In this document: positions 24,279 to 32,602 of the stretch, in pieces
Position numbering within the stretch: position 1 is the stretch's first letter
Layout: each line of letters opens with the position of its first letter
NCBI RefSeq assembly: GCF_014287275.1
Contig: NZ_JACONZ010000005.1
Location: forward strand, 124,001 to 188,000
DNA: 64,000 bases
Direction: 5' to 3'
DNA from: Anaerofilum hominis
GTDB taxonomy: Bacteria > Bacillota > Clostridia > Oscillospirales > Ruminococcaceae
Program-made: the position numbers and the translations under genes
The notes under the pieces: model-generated
What the model saw: the letters and a program-made list of their open reading frames with translations, nothing else
Database searches by the model: none
Told to the model about the DNA's origin: nothing

Positions 24279-24692
24279 CGACAGACAACTGCGAACTGCA
24301 AAAAGCAAAGAGAGAGTCTCCAACGAAGGGCCTAAACCGCTGATGGCGCAGGGCGCCAGGGATCCTGGCATCGGGGATGCTGTGCAGATACGGCGGGAAA
24401 AAACAGAAAAAAATAGAAGATCCCCACGGCACCAGCTTGAAAAGAGATAAAACAGGCGAACGGCTGGCGGAGGAAGCAGGCGAACAGCAGACAACGGGAA
24501 ATTTTGGATCCACCCGTTTGCGGGGGCAGGCTGCGGGCCTGTGGGCTGCGGGCCGTATCAACGCCGGGCGGCACAGACCGGTGTCAGCGGACCACCCCGG
24601 CAGCAGAGGGAACAACCGACAGCAGGGGGAGCAAAGCGGCAGCCACGCGGGGCAGCGCACGCCGGTATTCGGACGCTTCGCCCGCCGGTGAA

Positions 24693-24718
24693 AAACCCCC
24701 CGGCAAAGCCGGGGGTTT
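24693..24718. terminator. Terminator-like hairpin
   Basis: AAACCCCCCGGC / GCCGGGGGTTT with AAA loop, about 230 bases beyond the end of the minus-strand transketolase operon and usable on either strand. Confidence 0.65.
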
Positions 24719-24951
24719 CCATTTGACGAGTTTCAGACCCAAAGAAAAAAGCGCGAAGATGGAGCTGCCGGCAGAGGCCGACGTCCGAACACACGCGCGT
24801 TTTTTCAGCGAGTGAATTTCAAAACACGGGCGGGCCGGTGCGGCCTGCCCGATGTTTTTTTTCCTGCCCCGGGAAAACGCGGCGCTTCCATTCCAGTATG
24901 GCGCTCCCGGTGCGGCGCTCCCGGGCGCCCCGGGGACCGGCGAAAAAAGGC

Positions 24952-25905
24952 TTAGCCGCGGCGCTTGAGGGCGATGGCGTCGGCGCAGGCCGCGGCGATG
25001 TGTTCCGCGGTCAGGCCGTAAGCCTCGTACAGCTCGGGGCCGTGGCCGGACATGCCGAATTTGTCCTCCACCCCGACCCGCAGCACCGGCACCGGCAGAC
25101 GCTGTGCCAGCGCCTCGCAGACGGCGGAGCCCAGTCCGCCCACGATGTTGTGGTCCTCGGCCGTGACGATGGCGCCGGTCTCGGCCGCCGCCAGGGCCAG
25201 CATCTCCTCGTCGATGGGTTTGATGGTGTGGAAGTCCAGCACCCGGGCCGAGATCCCGCGCCCCTCCAGCAGGGCGGCGGCGTCCAGCGCGATGGCCACC
25301 AGCGGGCCGGTGGCGGCGATGGTCACGTCGCGGCCGGGCCGCAGCAACAGGGCGCGGCCCAGTTCAAAGTGGGGCAGCACATCGTGCAGCACCGGCACCG
25401 GGTCGCGGCCAAAGCGCAGATACACCGGGCCGTCCAGGGCTGCGGCCGCCCGCACGGCGGCCTGGGCCTCGGCGTCGTCTGCCGGGCAGACCACCGTCAT
25501 GCCCGGGATGGCCCGCATCAGCGCGAAGTCCTCGATACACTGGTGGGTGGCGCCGTCCTCCCCCACCGCCAGACCGCCGTGGGTGGCGCCGATCTTGACG
25601 TTGAGATGGGGGTAGCCGATGGAGTTGCGCACCTGCTCGTAGGCGCGGCCCGCCGCGAACATGGCAAAGGTGCTGGCAAAGGGGATCAGCCCGCAGGAGG
25701 CCATGCCCGCCGCGCAGCCCATCAGGTCGGCTTCGGCGATGCCGCAGTCCACAAAGCGGTCGGGGAATCTCTGCGCGAAAAGCGCGGTCTTGGTGGGGCC
25801 GGACAGGTCGGCGTCCAGCACCACGACGCGGCTGTTCTCCGCGCCCAGGGCGGCCAGGGCCTCGCCGTAGCTGTCCCGGGTAGCTTTCATGCTGCGCTGC
25901 GCCAT
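24952..25905 (-). CDS. Transketolase, C-terminal subunit (pyrimidine-binding and C-terminal domains)
   Basis: A 317-residue protein, the second half of a split transketolase. TLxGPTKTALF and FPDRFVDCGIAEADLMGCAAG carry the catalytic Glu of the TPP pyrimidine site, then ATHGGLAVGEDGATHQ, AVRAAAALDGPVYLRFGR and a C-terminal domain from about residue 190. It pairs with the N-terminal subunit two bases upstream to transfer two-carbon ketol units between sugar phosphates. The start follows GGAGGAG. It is the last gene of the operon that starts with the nucleoside hydrolase, so it is probably dedicated to that pathway. Confidence 0.9.
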   Translation of the reverse strand: MAQRSMKATRDSYGEALAALGAENSRVVVLDADLSGPTKTALFAQRFPDRFVDCGIAEADLMGCAAGMASCGLIPFASTFAMFAAGRAYEQVRNSIGYPHLNVKIGATHGGLAVGEDGATHQCIEDFALMRAIPGMTVVCPADDAEAQAAVRAAAALDGPVYLRFGRDPVPVLHDVLPHFELGRALLLRPGRDVTIAATGPLVAIALDAAALLEGRGISARVLDFHTIKPIDEEMLALAAAETGAIVTAEDHNIVGGLGSAVCEALAQRLPVPVLRVGVEDKFGMSGHGPELYEAYGLTAEHIAAACADAIALKRRG

Positions 25906-25906
25906 G

Positions 25907-26749
25907 TCACATCTCCTCCTTTTCCGCGCCGGCGGTCAGCTCGGCCAGCGCCGCGGCGTATTGTTCATCGCTGGGCGGCGTGCCGTGCCAGGAGGCCTGA
26001 TCTTCCATAAAAGAGACCCCTTTGCCCTTGACGCTTTTCTGGACGATGACGCAGGGCTTGCCCTTTACTGCTGCCGCGTGGCGGAAAGCCGCCTCCAGCG
26101 AGTCGAAGTCGTGGGCGTCCGCCGTGGTCACGTCCCATCCGAAAGCCGCGAATTTGTCGGTGATGGGATAGGGCGAGTTCACCTTGTCCACCGGGCCGTC
26201 GATCTGCAGGCCGTTGTTGTCCACGATGACGGTCAGGTTGTCCAGGCCGCGGTGCGCGGCCAGCATCGCGGCCTCCCACACCTGGCCCTCCTGCAGTTCG
26301 CCGTCGCCCAGGATGGCAAAGACGCGGTAGTCCGTAGCGGTGATCTTGCCCGCCACCGCCATGCCCACCGCAGCCGACACCCCCTGGCCCAGCGAGCCCG
26401 AGGTCATGTCCACGCCCGGCACTTTTTTCATGTCCGGGTGCCCCTGCAGCATGCAGCCGATGCGCCGGAAGTTTTTCAGCTCCTCCCGCGGGAAAAAGCC
26501 CATCTCGGCCAGCACGGCGTAAAGGGCCGGGCTGGCATGGCCTTTCGACAGCACAAGGCGGTCCCGCCCCGGGTCGCGGGGACGGGCGGGATCGACCCGC
26601 AGCACTTTTTGATAGAGATAGGCGAGCGTATCGCAGATCGAGAGCGACCCGCCGATGTGCCCCGAGCGCGCGTCGTGTACCTCGTTCAGGGCGTCGATGC
26701 GCAGCCTGCGCGCAAAGCGCTGCAGCGCGCGTTTTTCCGTCAGCTCCAT
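25907..26749 (-). CDS. Transketolase, N-terminal subunit (TPP pyrophosphate-binding domain)
   Basis: A 280-residue subunit. Active-site histidines appear in ARSGHIGGSLS and LSKGHASPALYAVLAEMG, and LGQGVSAAVGMA precedes the TPP-binding motif GDGELQEGQVWEA with the closing NN of VIVDNNGLQIDG. It is encoded just upstream of the C-terminal subunit. Split transketolases are common in clostridia, archaea and sugar-degradation operons; some act on apiose, sulfoquinovose or other non-standard sugars, so the acceptor here need not be the pentose-phosphate set. Confidence 0.9.
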   Translation of the reverse strand: MELTEKRALQRFARRLRIDALNEVHDARSGHIGGSLSICDTLAYLYQKVLRVDPARPRDPGRDRLVLSKGHASPALYAVLAEMGFFPREELKNFRRIGCMLQGHPDMKKVPGVDMTSGSLGQGVSAAVGMAVAGKITATDYRVFAILGDGELQEGQVWEAAMLAAHRGLDNLTVIVDNNGLQIDGPVDKVNSPYPITDKFAAFGWDVTTADAHDFDSLEAAFRHAAAVKGKPCVIVQKSVKGKGVSFMEDQASWHGTPPSDEQYAAALAELTAGAEKEEM

Positions 26750-26839
26750 AATACCTCCTTATTTTGTGCGGATGAGACGGCAAAGGGCAGAGAAAGCGGT
26801 GAAAAAGAGCCTCCCGTGTCCCCTGCCCCCGCCCGCGCG

Positions 26840-27676
26840 TCAGCGGCCGTTCTTTTCTTCCAGATAAGCGCGGGCGATCTCGACATACTCGTCCGGGTAA
26901 AACCCGATCTCGCCCGAAAAGCGGGTCAGCGCGATCAGCCCGCCCGCGATCTCGGGGATGGTGGCCAGCATACCGGCGTTGTCCAGCTTGAGCCCGCCGC
27001 CGTAGACGACCGGCAGCGGCGCCACGCTGCGCACAAAGCGCGCGGTCTCCTGGATGCGCTCGCGGCCCGGAGGGGTCTTGCCCGGCCCGATGGCCCAGAT
27101 GGGCTCGTAGGCGATCACCACCCGGGACAGATCCGCCCCCTGCAGCCCGCGGGTCAGCTGGGCGCGCAGCACCTCCTGCCAGCGGTCCAGCTCCTCCTGC
27201 TTTTCACCGATGCAGAAAAGCACCCGCAGGCCGGCCTCCTGGGCGCGCAGCACCTCGGCGTTCAGCAGCATATCCACCGCCGCGGCATCGCCGCCGCCGG
27301 CGGCAAGAATGCCCGCCTTGGCGGCGCGCTCCTCACAGTGGCCGAGCAGCGCCCACTCGCAGCCCAGGCCCGCCGCGCTGTTGGCGGTGAGCTGGGCCGT
27401 AAAAGCGCCGAAATTGCCGCCCACGGCGGTGTCGGCCCCGGCGCAGCCCTGGCAGCCCACCGCCATCCGGCTGCCGGTCTCCCGCTTGGCCGCCGCGGCC
27501 GCCAGCAGGTGCGCCTCGGGGAAGAAAGAGACAAAATCATCCTCCGCCCAATCGTTGACCGCCAGCGTGCGCCTGACGATCGCCTCCGCCCACCCGGCGG
27601 GGGGCGCGATGCGGTTGACGCCGCCGCGGTCAGGGGTGATGTCGAACCGTTTCAGGTTGAGAAAAATATATGACAT
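26840..27676 (-). CDS. Triosephosphate isomerase paralogue
   Basis: A 278-residue TIM-barrel protein, longer than the usual 250 residues of TpiA. All catalytic residues are retained: Asn and Lys in NLKRFD (NWKMN in TpiA), His in LLGHCEER, Glu in AYEPIWAIGPGKTPP and the phosphate loop VVYGGGL. The N-terminal motif and the loop-6 region differ from glycolytic TpiA. In other bacteria such paralogues (for example EryH of erythritol use) isomerise tetrulose phosphates. The operon setting with transketolase suggests a catabolic role. The start follows AAGGAG. Confidence 0.82.
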   Translation of the reverse strand: MSYIFLNLKRFDITPDRGGVNRIAPPAGWAEAIVRRTLAVNDWAEDDFVSFFPEAHLLAAAAAKRETGSRMAVGCQGCAGADTAVGGNFGAFTAQLTANSAAGLGCEWALLGHCEERAAKAGILAAGGGDAAAVDMLLNAEVLRAQEAGLRVLFCIGEKQEELDRWQEVLRAQLTRGLQGADLSRVVIAYEPIWAIGPGKTPPGRERIQETARFVRSVAPLPVVYGGGLKLDNAGMLATIPEIAGGLIALTRFSGEIGFYPDEYVEIARAYLEEKNGR

Positions 27677-27734
27677 GGTCGTTTGCCGCTCCTTATCCTG
27701 TCTTGTTTGATGTGCGCGTGGGGCCGCGGGACGT

Positions 27735-29231
27735 TCAGCCGCCGCAGGGGTGCGCGGGCGCGCCGTCGCGGGTGCGGCTGTTCTGGCTGGGGTCTTTCAT
27801 GCACAGATGCACGGCGGCGGTGGTAAAGGTCTGGGGCAGGGCCAGGATGTTGGGGCTGTCCCCCACAAATTTCTTTTTCGCGTCCTCCAGCGCCTCCTCA
27901 AAGGTGGCGCGGGTCTTGAGGCCCATGCCGCGGGCGATGCCCGGCTCGCGCGCGCCCACGATGTAAATGGCGCTGGTGTGCTCCTCTGCCAGATGGCCGC
28001 AGCTCATCATCGAGAAGCCGTGGAACGGGTGGAACGCGTTGGCGAAGCGGTATTTGCGGATGTACTCCTCGTTGGTGGCAAAGTACTCGCCGTAGCGGTT
28101 CATGTCCGGCAGGATGTTCATGGAATCGTGCTGGAACATCTCATACAGCTCTTTCAGGTAGGGCCAGCGCTCCTCATGGAACCAGCCGTCGCAGATGGAG
28201 GAGACGATAAAGACGCAGTGATCGGCCAGCACCCGCTTGTGGCGGATGACCTGGGCGGAGAGCGCCTGCATCATCTGGATGGGGTTGGTGCCCATGCCGT
28301 TGCCGTAGTGGAAATTGGTGGGCATGCCGAACACCACAACGTCATATTTTTTCTCGGCCCAGTGCACGTAAGTGCGCTTGTCGGCCATCTTCCAGCTGAT
28401 GGGCTGCATCTCCTTGGCCCAGCCGGAGTTGATCTCGATCTGACGGGAATCCGTGTCCAGCACCGCGTCGCAGCAGAAGAACTTTTTGCCCATCTTTTCT
28501 TCCATGAACATGCCCTGCTGGTCAAATTTGTTGCGCATTTCGCTGTGGGTGGACACGGGCACAAAGTCCGGCCGGTGCATCACCTGGGGCACGTGGTGGG
28601 CGCTGATGCTGCGCCAATGGCTGATGCCGGTGGCGCAGTGCTTATAGCCGCCCGAGTATCCCCCATAGGGGTTGCCCTGGGTGTGGCCGATGAGGATGGC
28701 CACGTCGGCGTCATAGACGTATTTATTCAGGATCACGTGGTCGCCGTGGCTGGTAAAGCCCAGATCCACCAGGTGGTCGTAGTCCTCCGAGTCGTGGCTG
28801 GTGATCTGGCCGGAGGGGTAAAACTCGCTGAACAGTTCTTCGCCCAGAATGGTCTTCATCTCGGGCACGGTGGCGCGGGGGTGCAGCCCGTTGGAGAAAA
28901 GCAGCAGGATGTCCTTTTTCTCCACCCCGACGCTGTACAGCTCATCCAGGCAGGCGCGGATGGCCACCTTGCGGTGGCTGGTGGGCTGGTTGCCGCCCTT
29001 GACGATGTCGGGGATGACGAACACCACGGTGCTGCCCTTGTGGGCCAGCTGGGTCAGGGTGGGCATGCCGATGGGGCTGCGGATGCTGTCCAGCGTGGCG
29101 CGGTACAGGCTGTCCCAGTCCTGCGGCAGGCAGGGCGGGTCCGGCACCGTCTCGCCGGGGATAAAGACGTCGGTGCTGTCCGGCAGCTGGGCGCTCATAA
29201 AGCCCTGTCCGTATTCAAAATCCAGTTTCAT
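27735..29231 (-). CDS. LarA-family (nickel-pincer) racemase/epimerase-like protein
   Basis: A 498-residue homologue of lactate racemase LarA (DUF2088 N-terminal domain). Asp75 in VIPDIVKG, His117 in SNGLHPRA, His183 in LIGHTQGNP, Lys197 in YSGGYKHCATGIS and His212/213 match the order of the residues that hold the nickel pincer nucleotide and do hydride transfer. In LarA the second catalytic His lies ten residues before the Lys; here it is fourteen, with Asn at minus ten, so the active site differs. LarB, LarC and LarE, which make the cofactor, are not in this window. LarA homologues racemise or epimerise alpha-hydroxy acids, including sugar acids. Substrate here unknown. Confidence 0.8.
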   Translation of the reverse strand: MKLDFEYGQGFMSAQLPDSTDVFIPGETVPDPPCLPQDWDSLYRATLDSIRSPIGMPTLTQLAHKGSTVVFVIPDIVKGGNQPTSHRKVAIRACLDELYSVGVEKKDILLLFSNGLHPRATVPEMKTILGEELFSEFYPSGQITSHDSEDYDHLVDLGFTSHGDHVILNKYVYDADVAILIGHTQGNPYGGYSGGYKHCATGISHWRSISAHHVPQVMHRPDFVPVSTHSEMRNKFDQQGMFMEEKMGKKFFCCDAVLDTDSRQIEINSGWAKEMQPISWKMADKRTYVHWAEKKYDVVVFGMPTNFHYGNGMGTNPIQMMQALSAQVIRHKRVLADHCVFIVSSICDGWFHEERWPYLKELYEMFQHDSMNILPDMNRYGEYFATNEEYIRKYRFANAFHPFHGFSMMSCGHLAEEHTSAIYIVGAREPGIARGMGLKTRATFEEALEDAKKKFVGDSPNILALPQTFTTAAVHLCMKDPSQNSRTRDGAPAHPCGG

Positions 29232-29406
29232 GTCGGTTCCTCACTTTCCAAGTCAAAGCACAAAATTGAAAAAGGGGGCGCGCCAGCGCTTTCCCCCGCG
29301 GCGCATCTCAAAGCGGCAAACGGCCGGCGAACGCCGGAAAGCGCGCGGGAAAAGCCGGGGGGTCCGGCGCTGCCGCGCCCTGCCGGCGGCCCCGCGGCGC
29401 GCCGGG

Positions 29407-30360
29407 TCAGGACAGGTCCGCATAAGAGCGGATGGCGTCCATCATCAGTTTGACAAAGCCCTCGCGGTCGGCGGTCTCGACGTAATAGAGGTTCTTTTCC
29501 TCCTCCGCCTTTTTCAGGGTGCCGTCAAAATCGATATAGGTCAGCCCGCGCCGCCAGCTGTCGCCGCAGTCCACCTCGCAGAAATATTTCTGATAGGTGA
29601 ACAGCCCGGGTTCGACGGCAAAAGCGACGGTGGCCTCGTCAAACATGGCGATCACCTTTTTGCCGTCCACAAGCCGGTAGTCGGTGTAGGCGGAGAGGAT
29701 CTGATAGATGAAATCCCCCACACGGTTGCCGATGCGGCCGATCTCTTCCAGCTCGTCCTGCGTGATGTAGGCGTGCTGCAGCGCCAGCAGGCGGCCGACG
29801 CCGTATACCGGCAGCCCGCTTTCCAAACAGATGCGGAACGCCTCCGGGTCCACACGGATATTAAAGGTGCGGAACAGGCTGCGCTGGTCGGAGGTGCCCA
29901 TGAAAACGATCTTTTCGATCTTGGCGTGCAGGTCGGGCCGCTGCAGCAGCAGGGCCGCGACATTGGTGGCCGGGCCCAGCGCGATCAGGGTGACGGGCTC
30001 GCAGGAGGCCTCCAGCGTGCGGGCGATCAGCTCCGGCGCGGGCAGCGGGGACAGCGCCGCAGTGGCGTCCTGTTCAAAGCGGTAGCCTCCCAGGCCGTCT
30101 TCGCCGTGGGTGGAGGCCGCGGCCCGCAGCGGCCCGAAGATCGGCCCCGCGGCGCCCCGGCCCACCGGGATGTCGTCCCGGCCCAGCAGGTGCAGCACGT
30201 TTAAGGTGTTGCGGGTGGAGTTTTCGATCACGGTATTGCCCGCCACCGTGGTGACGGCGCGGATATCCAGCCGCGCGCTGGCGCAGGCGATCACCAGCGC
30301 GTTGGCGTCGTCGATGCCGGTATCGCAGTCAATGATCACGGGAATGGTCTTTGGGGACAT
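29407..30360 (-). CDS. Nucleoside hydrolase (IU-NH family), copy 1
   Basis: A 317-residue calcium-dependent N-ribohydrolase. The metal motif DCDTGIDDANAL is at residues 11-22, followed by VTTVAGN, LIALGPATNVAALL, KIVFMGTS and the DEATVAFAVEPGLFTY region near the C terminus that supplies the last aspartate/His-like ligands. It cleaves nucleosides to free base and ribose-like sugar. The ATG at 30360 follows GAGGTG; an upstream GTG is possible. It is the first gene of the minus-strand operon and is about half identical by eye to the copy at 37690. No sugar kinase accompanies it. Confidence 0.9.
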   Translation of the reverse strand: MSPKTIPVIIDCDTGIDDANALVIACASARLDIRAVTTVAGNTVIENSTRNTLNVLHLLGRDDIPVGRGAAGPIFGPLRAAASTHGEDGLGGYRFEQDATAALSPLPAPELIARTLEASCEPVTLIALGPATNVAALLLQRPDLHAKIEKIVFMGTSDQRSLFRTFNIRVDPEAFRICLESGLPVYGVGRLLALQHAYITQDELEEIGRIGNRVGDFIYQILSAYTDYRLVDGKKVIAMFDEATVAFAVEPGLFTYQKYFCEVDCGDSWRRGLTYIDFDGTLKKAEEEKNLYYVETADREGFVKLMMDAIRSYADLS

Positions 30361-30404
30361 CAAAAACACCTCGTTTCTCTAAGCTCGATCTCAGGCTCGC
30401 TTCC

Positions 30405-30456
30405 ATTCTACCGCATTTTTCAGACGGGTGGGAAACTGTTAAGACAATCGTTTTCA
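30405..30456 (-). promoter_or_regulatory. Control region of operon A with LacI-type operator
   Basis: On the minus strand the operator core TGAAAACGATTG lies at 30456-30445, about 35 bases upstream of a -10-like TAGAAT (30410-30405). A second CG-centred site, GGAAAGCGCTGTGA at 30512-30525 on the plus strand, lies nearer to the divergent SIS operon and also resembles a catabolite-repression cre box with two mismatches. Confidence 0.6.
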
Positions 30457-30568
30457 CAACAGTTTTGACGGGCCCGGAAAACGGGGAAAAGCACCCCGTG
30501 ACAGGGTCTGCGGAAAGCGCTGTGAAAAGGTTTGCTTAAAATAGGCCTCTTTTTTGTGCCGGAATCGT

Positions 30569-30574
30569 TATAGT
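30569..30574 (+). promoter_or_regulatory. -10 element of the SIS-YjbQ operon
   Basis: TATAGT, 95 bases before the first start codon; no convincing -35 is seen, which fits an activated or repressed promoter. Confidence 0.35.
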
Positions 30575-30668
30575 GGAATAAGGAAGAGGCGTCCAAACAG
30601 CGTTCCCCGGTAAAAGGGACGCCGCCTGGTCCGCCGTCAATGCATCAGGACAAAAAGGAGGAGGGTTT

Positions 30669-31763
30669 ATGGACAAGGCAGAAAGCCGGAACCGGTACCG
30701 CCCGTTTGCAGAGGAGGTGCCCGCCTTTTGCCGCGGGCTGCTGGACAGGCTGTGGATGACCGGCGCGCTGCAGGAGGCGCTGAGCGTGGGCAGCTGTTTT
30801 GACGCCCGCAAGGTCATCCTGACCGGCAGCGGCGTGGGGTACGCCGCCGTGCTGGCGGGCGCGCCGGTCTTTTCAGAACAGTGCGATATCTTTTTCGGCA
30901 CCGAGGTGATGGCGCAGGCGGACTTCAACTATTTTAACAATGTCGCGGCCATGGGCATCGGCGAGCCGAACACGCCGCTGGTGATCGTGGCGACCGAACA
31001 GGCCGACGACCCCGACGCGGCGCGCACGCTGGAGGTGGCTGCGCAGGCGGGCGCCAACAGCCTGCTGCTCTGCGCCGCGGACCAGAGCGCCCAGGCCGGC
31101 CTGGCGCGCAGCGCCCTCTGCCTGGGCCTGGACGGGACGGCGCCGGATTTTCTGCCGCGCGCCTATCTGGCCCTCACGCTGGCGCTTGTCTGCGCGGGCT
31201 ACCGCATCGCCCGGGTGCGGGGCACGGTCTCGGAGCTGGGGCTGCAGCGCGTGCGCGAAGCGCTGCAGGCGTATACGGCCTCTGTGCCGGGCTGTCTGGA
31301 CGCCGCGCAGGCGGCGGCGCAGGATTTTGCGCGCCGCTGCGGGGACCGGGACCGGTTTGATTACATCGCCGACGGCGAGGCGCGCGCGAGCGCGCATCTG
31401 CTGGGCACGGTGGGCGCCCGCCTGCTGGGGTACCAGTATGCGGTGAACGACAGCGAGGAGTGGTGCCATGTCAACTACTGGATGGAGCAGCGCTTTGACC
31501 TGTGCACCGTGATGTGGGGCCTGCGCGCCCAGCCCTCTTTCTCCCGCACGATAGAGACGATGGGCTGCGTGCACAAACTCGAGCGCCCTTACCTGTTCGT
31601 CACCGACGCGGATGAGAGCGCATTTTTGCCGGGCACCCGCTGCTGCCCCGTGCCCGCGCCGCCGCCGGGCTGCCGCTGGATGGCGCAGCTGATCTGTTTT
31701 TTGCCCGCGCTGCTGGCGCTGGGCGAGCTGGAACAAAATAAGCGGGGAGGCGGGGAAAAGTGA
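30669..31763 (+). CDS. SIS-domain protein (sugar isomerase/deglycase-like), first copy
   Basis: A 364-residue protein with the layout of double-SIS sugar-phosphate isomerases. VILTGSGVGYAAVLAGAPVF is a phosphosugar-binding loop of SIS type (GSG followed by a small residue), and PLVIVATEQADDPDAARTLEVAAQAGANSLLL is the following strand-helix with the usual 'conscious choice' pattern of SIS folds. The second half contains EEWCHVNYW and FVTDADESAF. ATG 30669 follows AAAAAGGAGGAGG. It overlaps the tandem YjbQ gene by four bases. The reaction is unknown; SIS relatives isomerise, deaminate or deglycate phosphosugars. Confidence 0.72.
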   Translation: MDKAESRNRYRPFAEEVPAFCRGLLDRLWMTGALQEALSVGSCFDARKVILTGSGVGYAAVLAGAPVFSEQCDIFFGTEVMAQADFNYFNNVAAMGIGEPNTPLVIVATEQADDPDAARTLEVAAQAGANSLLLCAADQSAQAGLARSALCLGLDGTAPDFLPRAYLALTLALVCAGYRIARVRGTVSELGLQRVREALQAYTASVPGCLDAAQAAAQDFARRCGDRDRFDYIADGEARASAHLLGTVGARLLGYQYAVNDSEEWCHVNYWMEQRFDLCTVMWGLRAQPSFSRTIETMGCVHKLERPYLFVTDADESAFLPGTRCCPVPAPPPGCRWMAQLICFLPALLALGELEQNKRGGGEK

Positions 31764-32602
31764 CGCGGACATTTGAGCTGGAAACGGCGAAAGACGGCTG
31801 GTATGTCATCGACGAGCAGGTGCGCCGGACGGTGGAAGAGAGCGGCGTGAAAGACGGCATCTGCCTGCTGTATCTGCCCCACACCACCGCGGGCTTTGCG
31901 ATCACCTCCTCCTGGGACCCCAAGGGCATCGAGGATTCGATCCGGGACGTCAAGGCAAAGTTCCCGGTCCGCACCTCTTACGCGCACCCCTATTCCCCGT
32001 TTGCCTCCGCCGCACGGGCGCGGGCGGCCCTGACGGGCGGCAGCCGCACCCTGATCGTGCGGGACGGCGCGCTGCTGCTGGGGCACTCGCAGACGCTGCT
32101 GCTTTACGAGTTTGACGGGCCGCAGCTGCGCAGCTTTACCGTCACGGTGCTGCCGCGCGCGCTCTGGTTCGGGACGGCGGCTTTTGAGTCGCGCTTCGGT
32201 GAGATGCGGGACGTCACCGGCGAGGTGGCAGAGATCGTGCGGCAGAGCGGCGTGCGGGAAGGCTTTTGCCATGTGACGGTGGTCGCGGCCACCGCCGGCT
32301 TGATGCTTTGCGCTGCGGGGGAGGAGGTACAGGCCGACGTCTGGGAGGACGTGGAGCGCCTGATCCCCACCAGGGCGGACTTCCATCACCGGGAGACCGC
32401 CTCCGACGCGGCGGGCCACAGCAAGACCTTTGTGGCGGGCACCCAGCTGGATCTGCCGGTGGCGGACGGCGCGCCGGTGCTGGGCAGGGATCAGCGGATC
32501 GTCTATGCGGAATTCGACGGACCGCGCCCCCGGGATATCAGGGTCGCCGTCTATGCCGACGGAGAAGAAGGGAGGACGGAAGATGTCAAAACAGGAGTTT
32601 GA
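31760..32602 (+). CDS. Tandem YjbQ (UPF0047) domain protein
   Basis: A 280-residue protein made of two YjbQ domains. Domain 1 (about residues 5-135) keeps the PHTTAG motif (YLPHTTAGFAITSS) and GHSQTLLLYEFDG, but its second motif is altered (ASAARARAALTGGS instead of HxKxSxxG). Domain 2 (about residues 140-275) lacks the first His (VVAATAGLML) but has the second motif, GHSKTFVAGTQ, and ends RIVYAEFDGP. The two domains thus complement each other. YjbQ of E. coli has weak thiamine-phosphate synthase activity; the true role of the family is unknown. It overlaps both SIS genes. Confidence 0.85.
   Translation: MTRTFELETAKDGWYVIDEQVRRTVEESGVKDGICLLYLPHTTAGFAITSSWDPKGIEDSIRDVKAKFPVRTSYAHPYSPFASAARARAALTGGSRTLIVRDGALLLGHSQTLLLYEFDGPQLRSFTVTVLPRALWFGTAAFESRFGEMRDVTGEVAEIVRQSGVREGFCHVTVVAATAGLMLCAAGEEVQADVWEDVERLIPTRADFHHRETASDAAGHSKTFVAGTQLDLPVADGAPVLGRDQRIVYAEFDGPRPRDIRVAVYADGEEGRTEDVKTGV

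Larger units (their letters stand above)
24148..24951. other. 800-base spacer without a supported gene
   Basis: Apart from the hairpin at 24249 and a terminator-like stem at 24693-24718 (AAACCCCCCGGC / GCCGGGGGTTT), nothing is recognised. Open frames here are unsupported: no ribosome sites and no family resemblance. Confidence 0.5.

Noticed and set aside
24504..24815. Open frame of about 100 codons upstream of the transketolase genes
   Set aside because: No ribosome site, runs through a terminator-like stem and has no protein-like pattern.
30512..30525. Firm assignment of GGAAAGCGCTGTGA as a CcpA cre site
   Set aside because: Two mismatches to the consensus and similarity to the local LacI operator leave the binder undecided.
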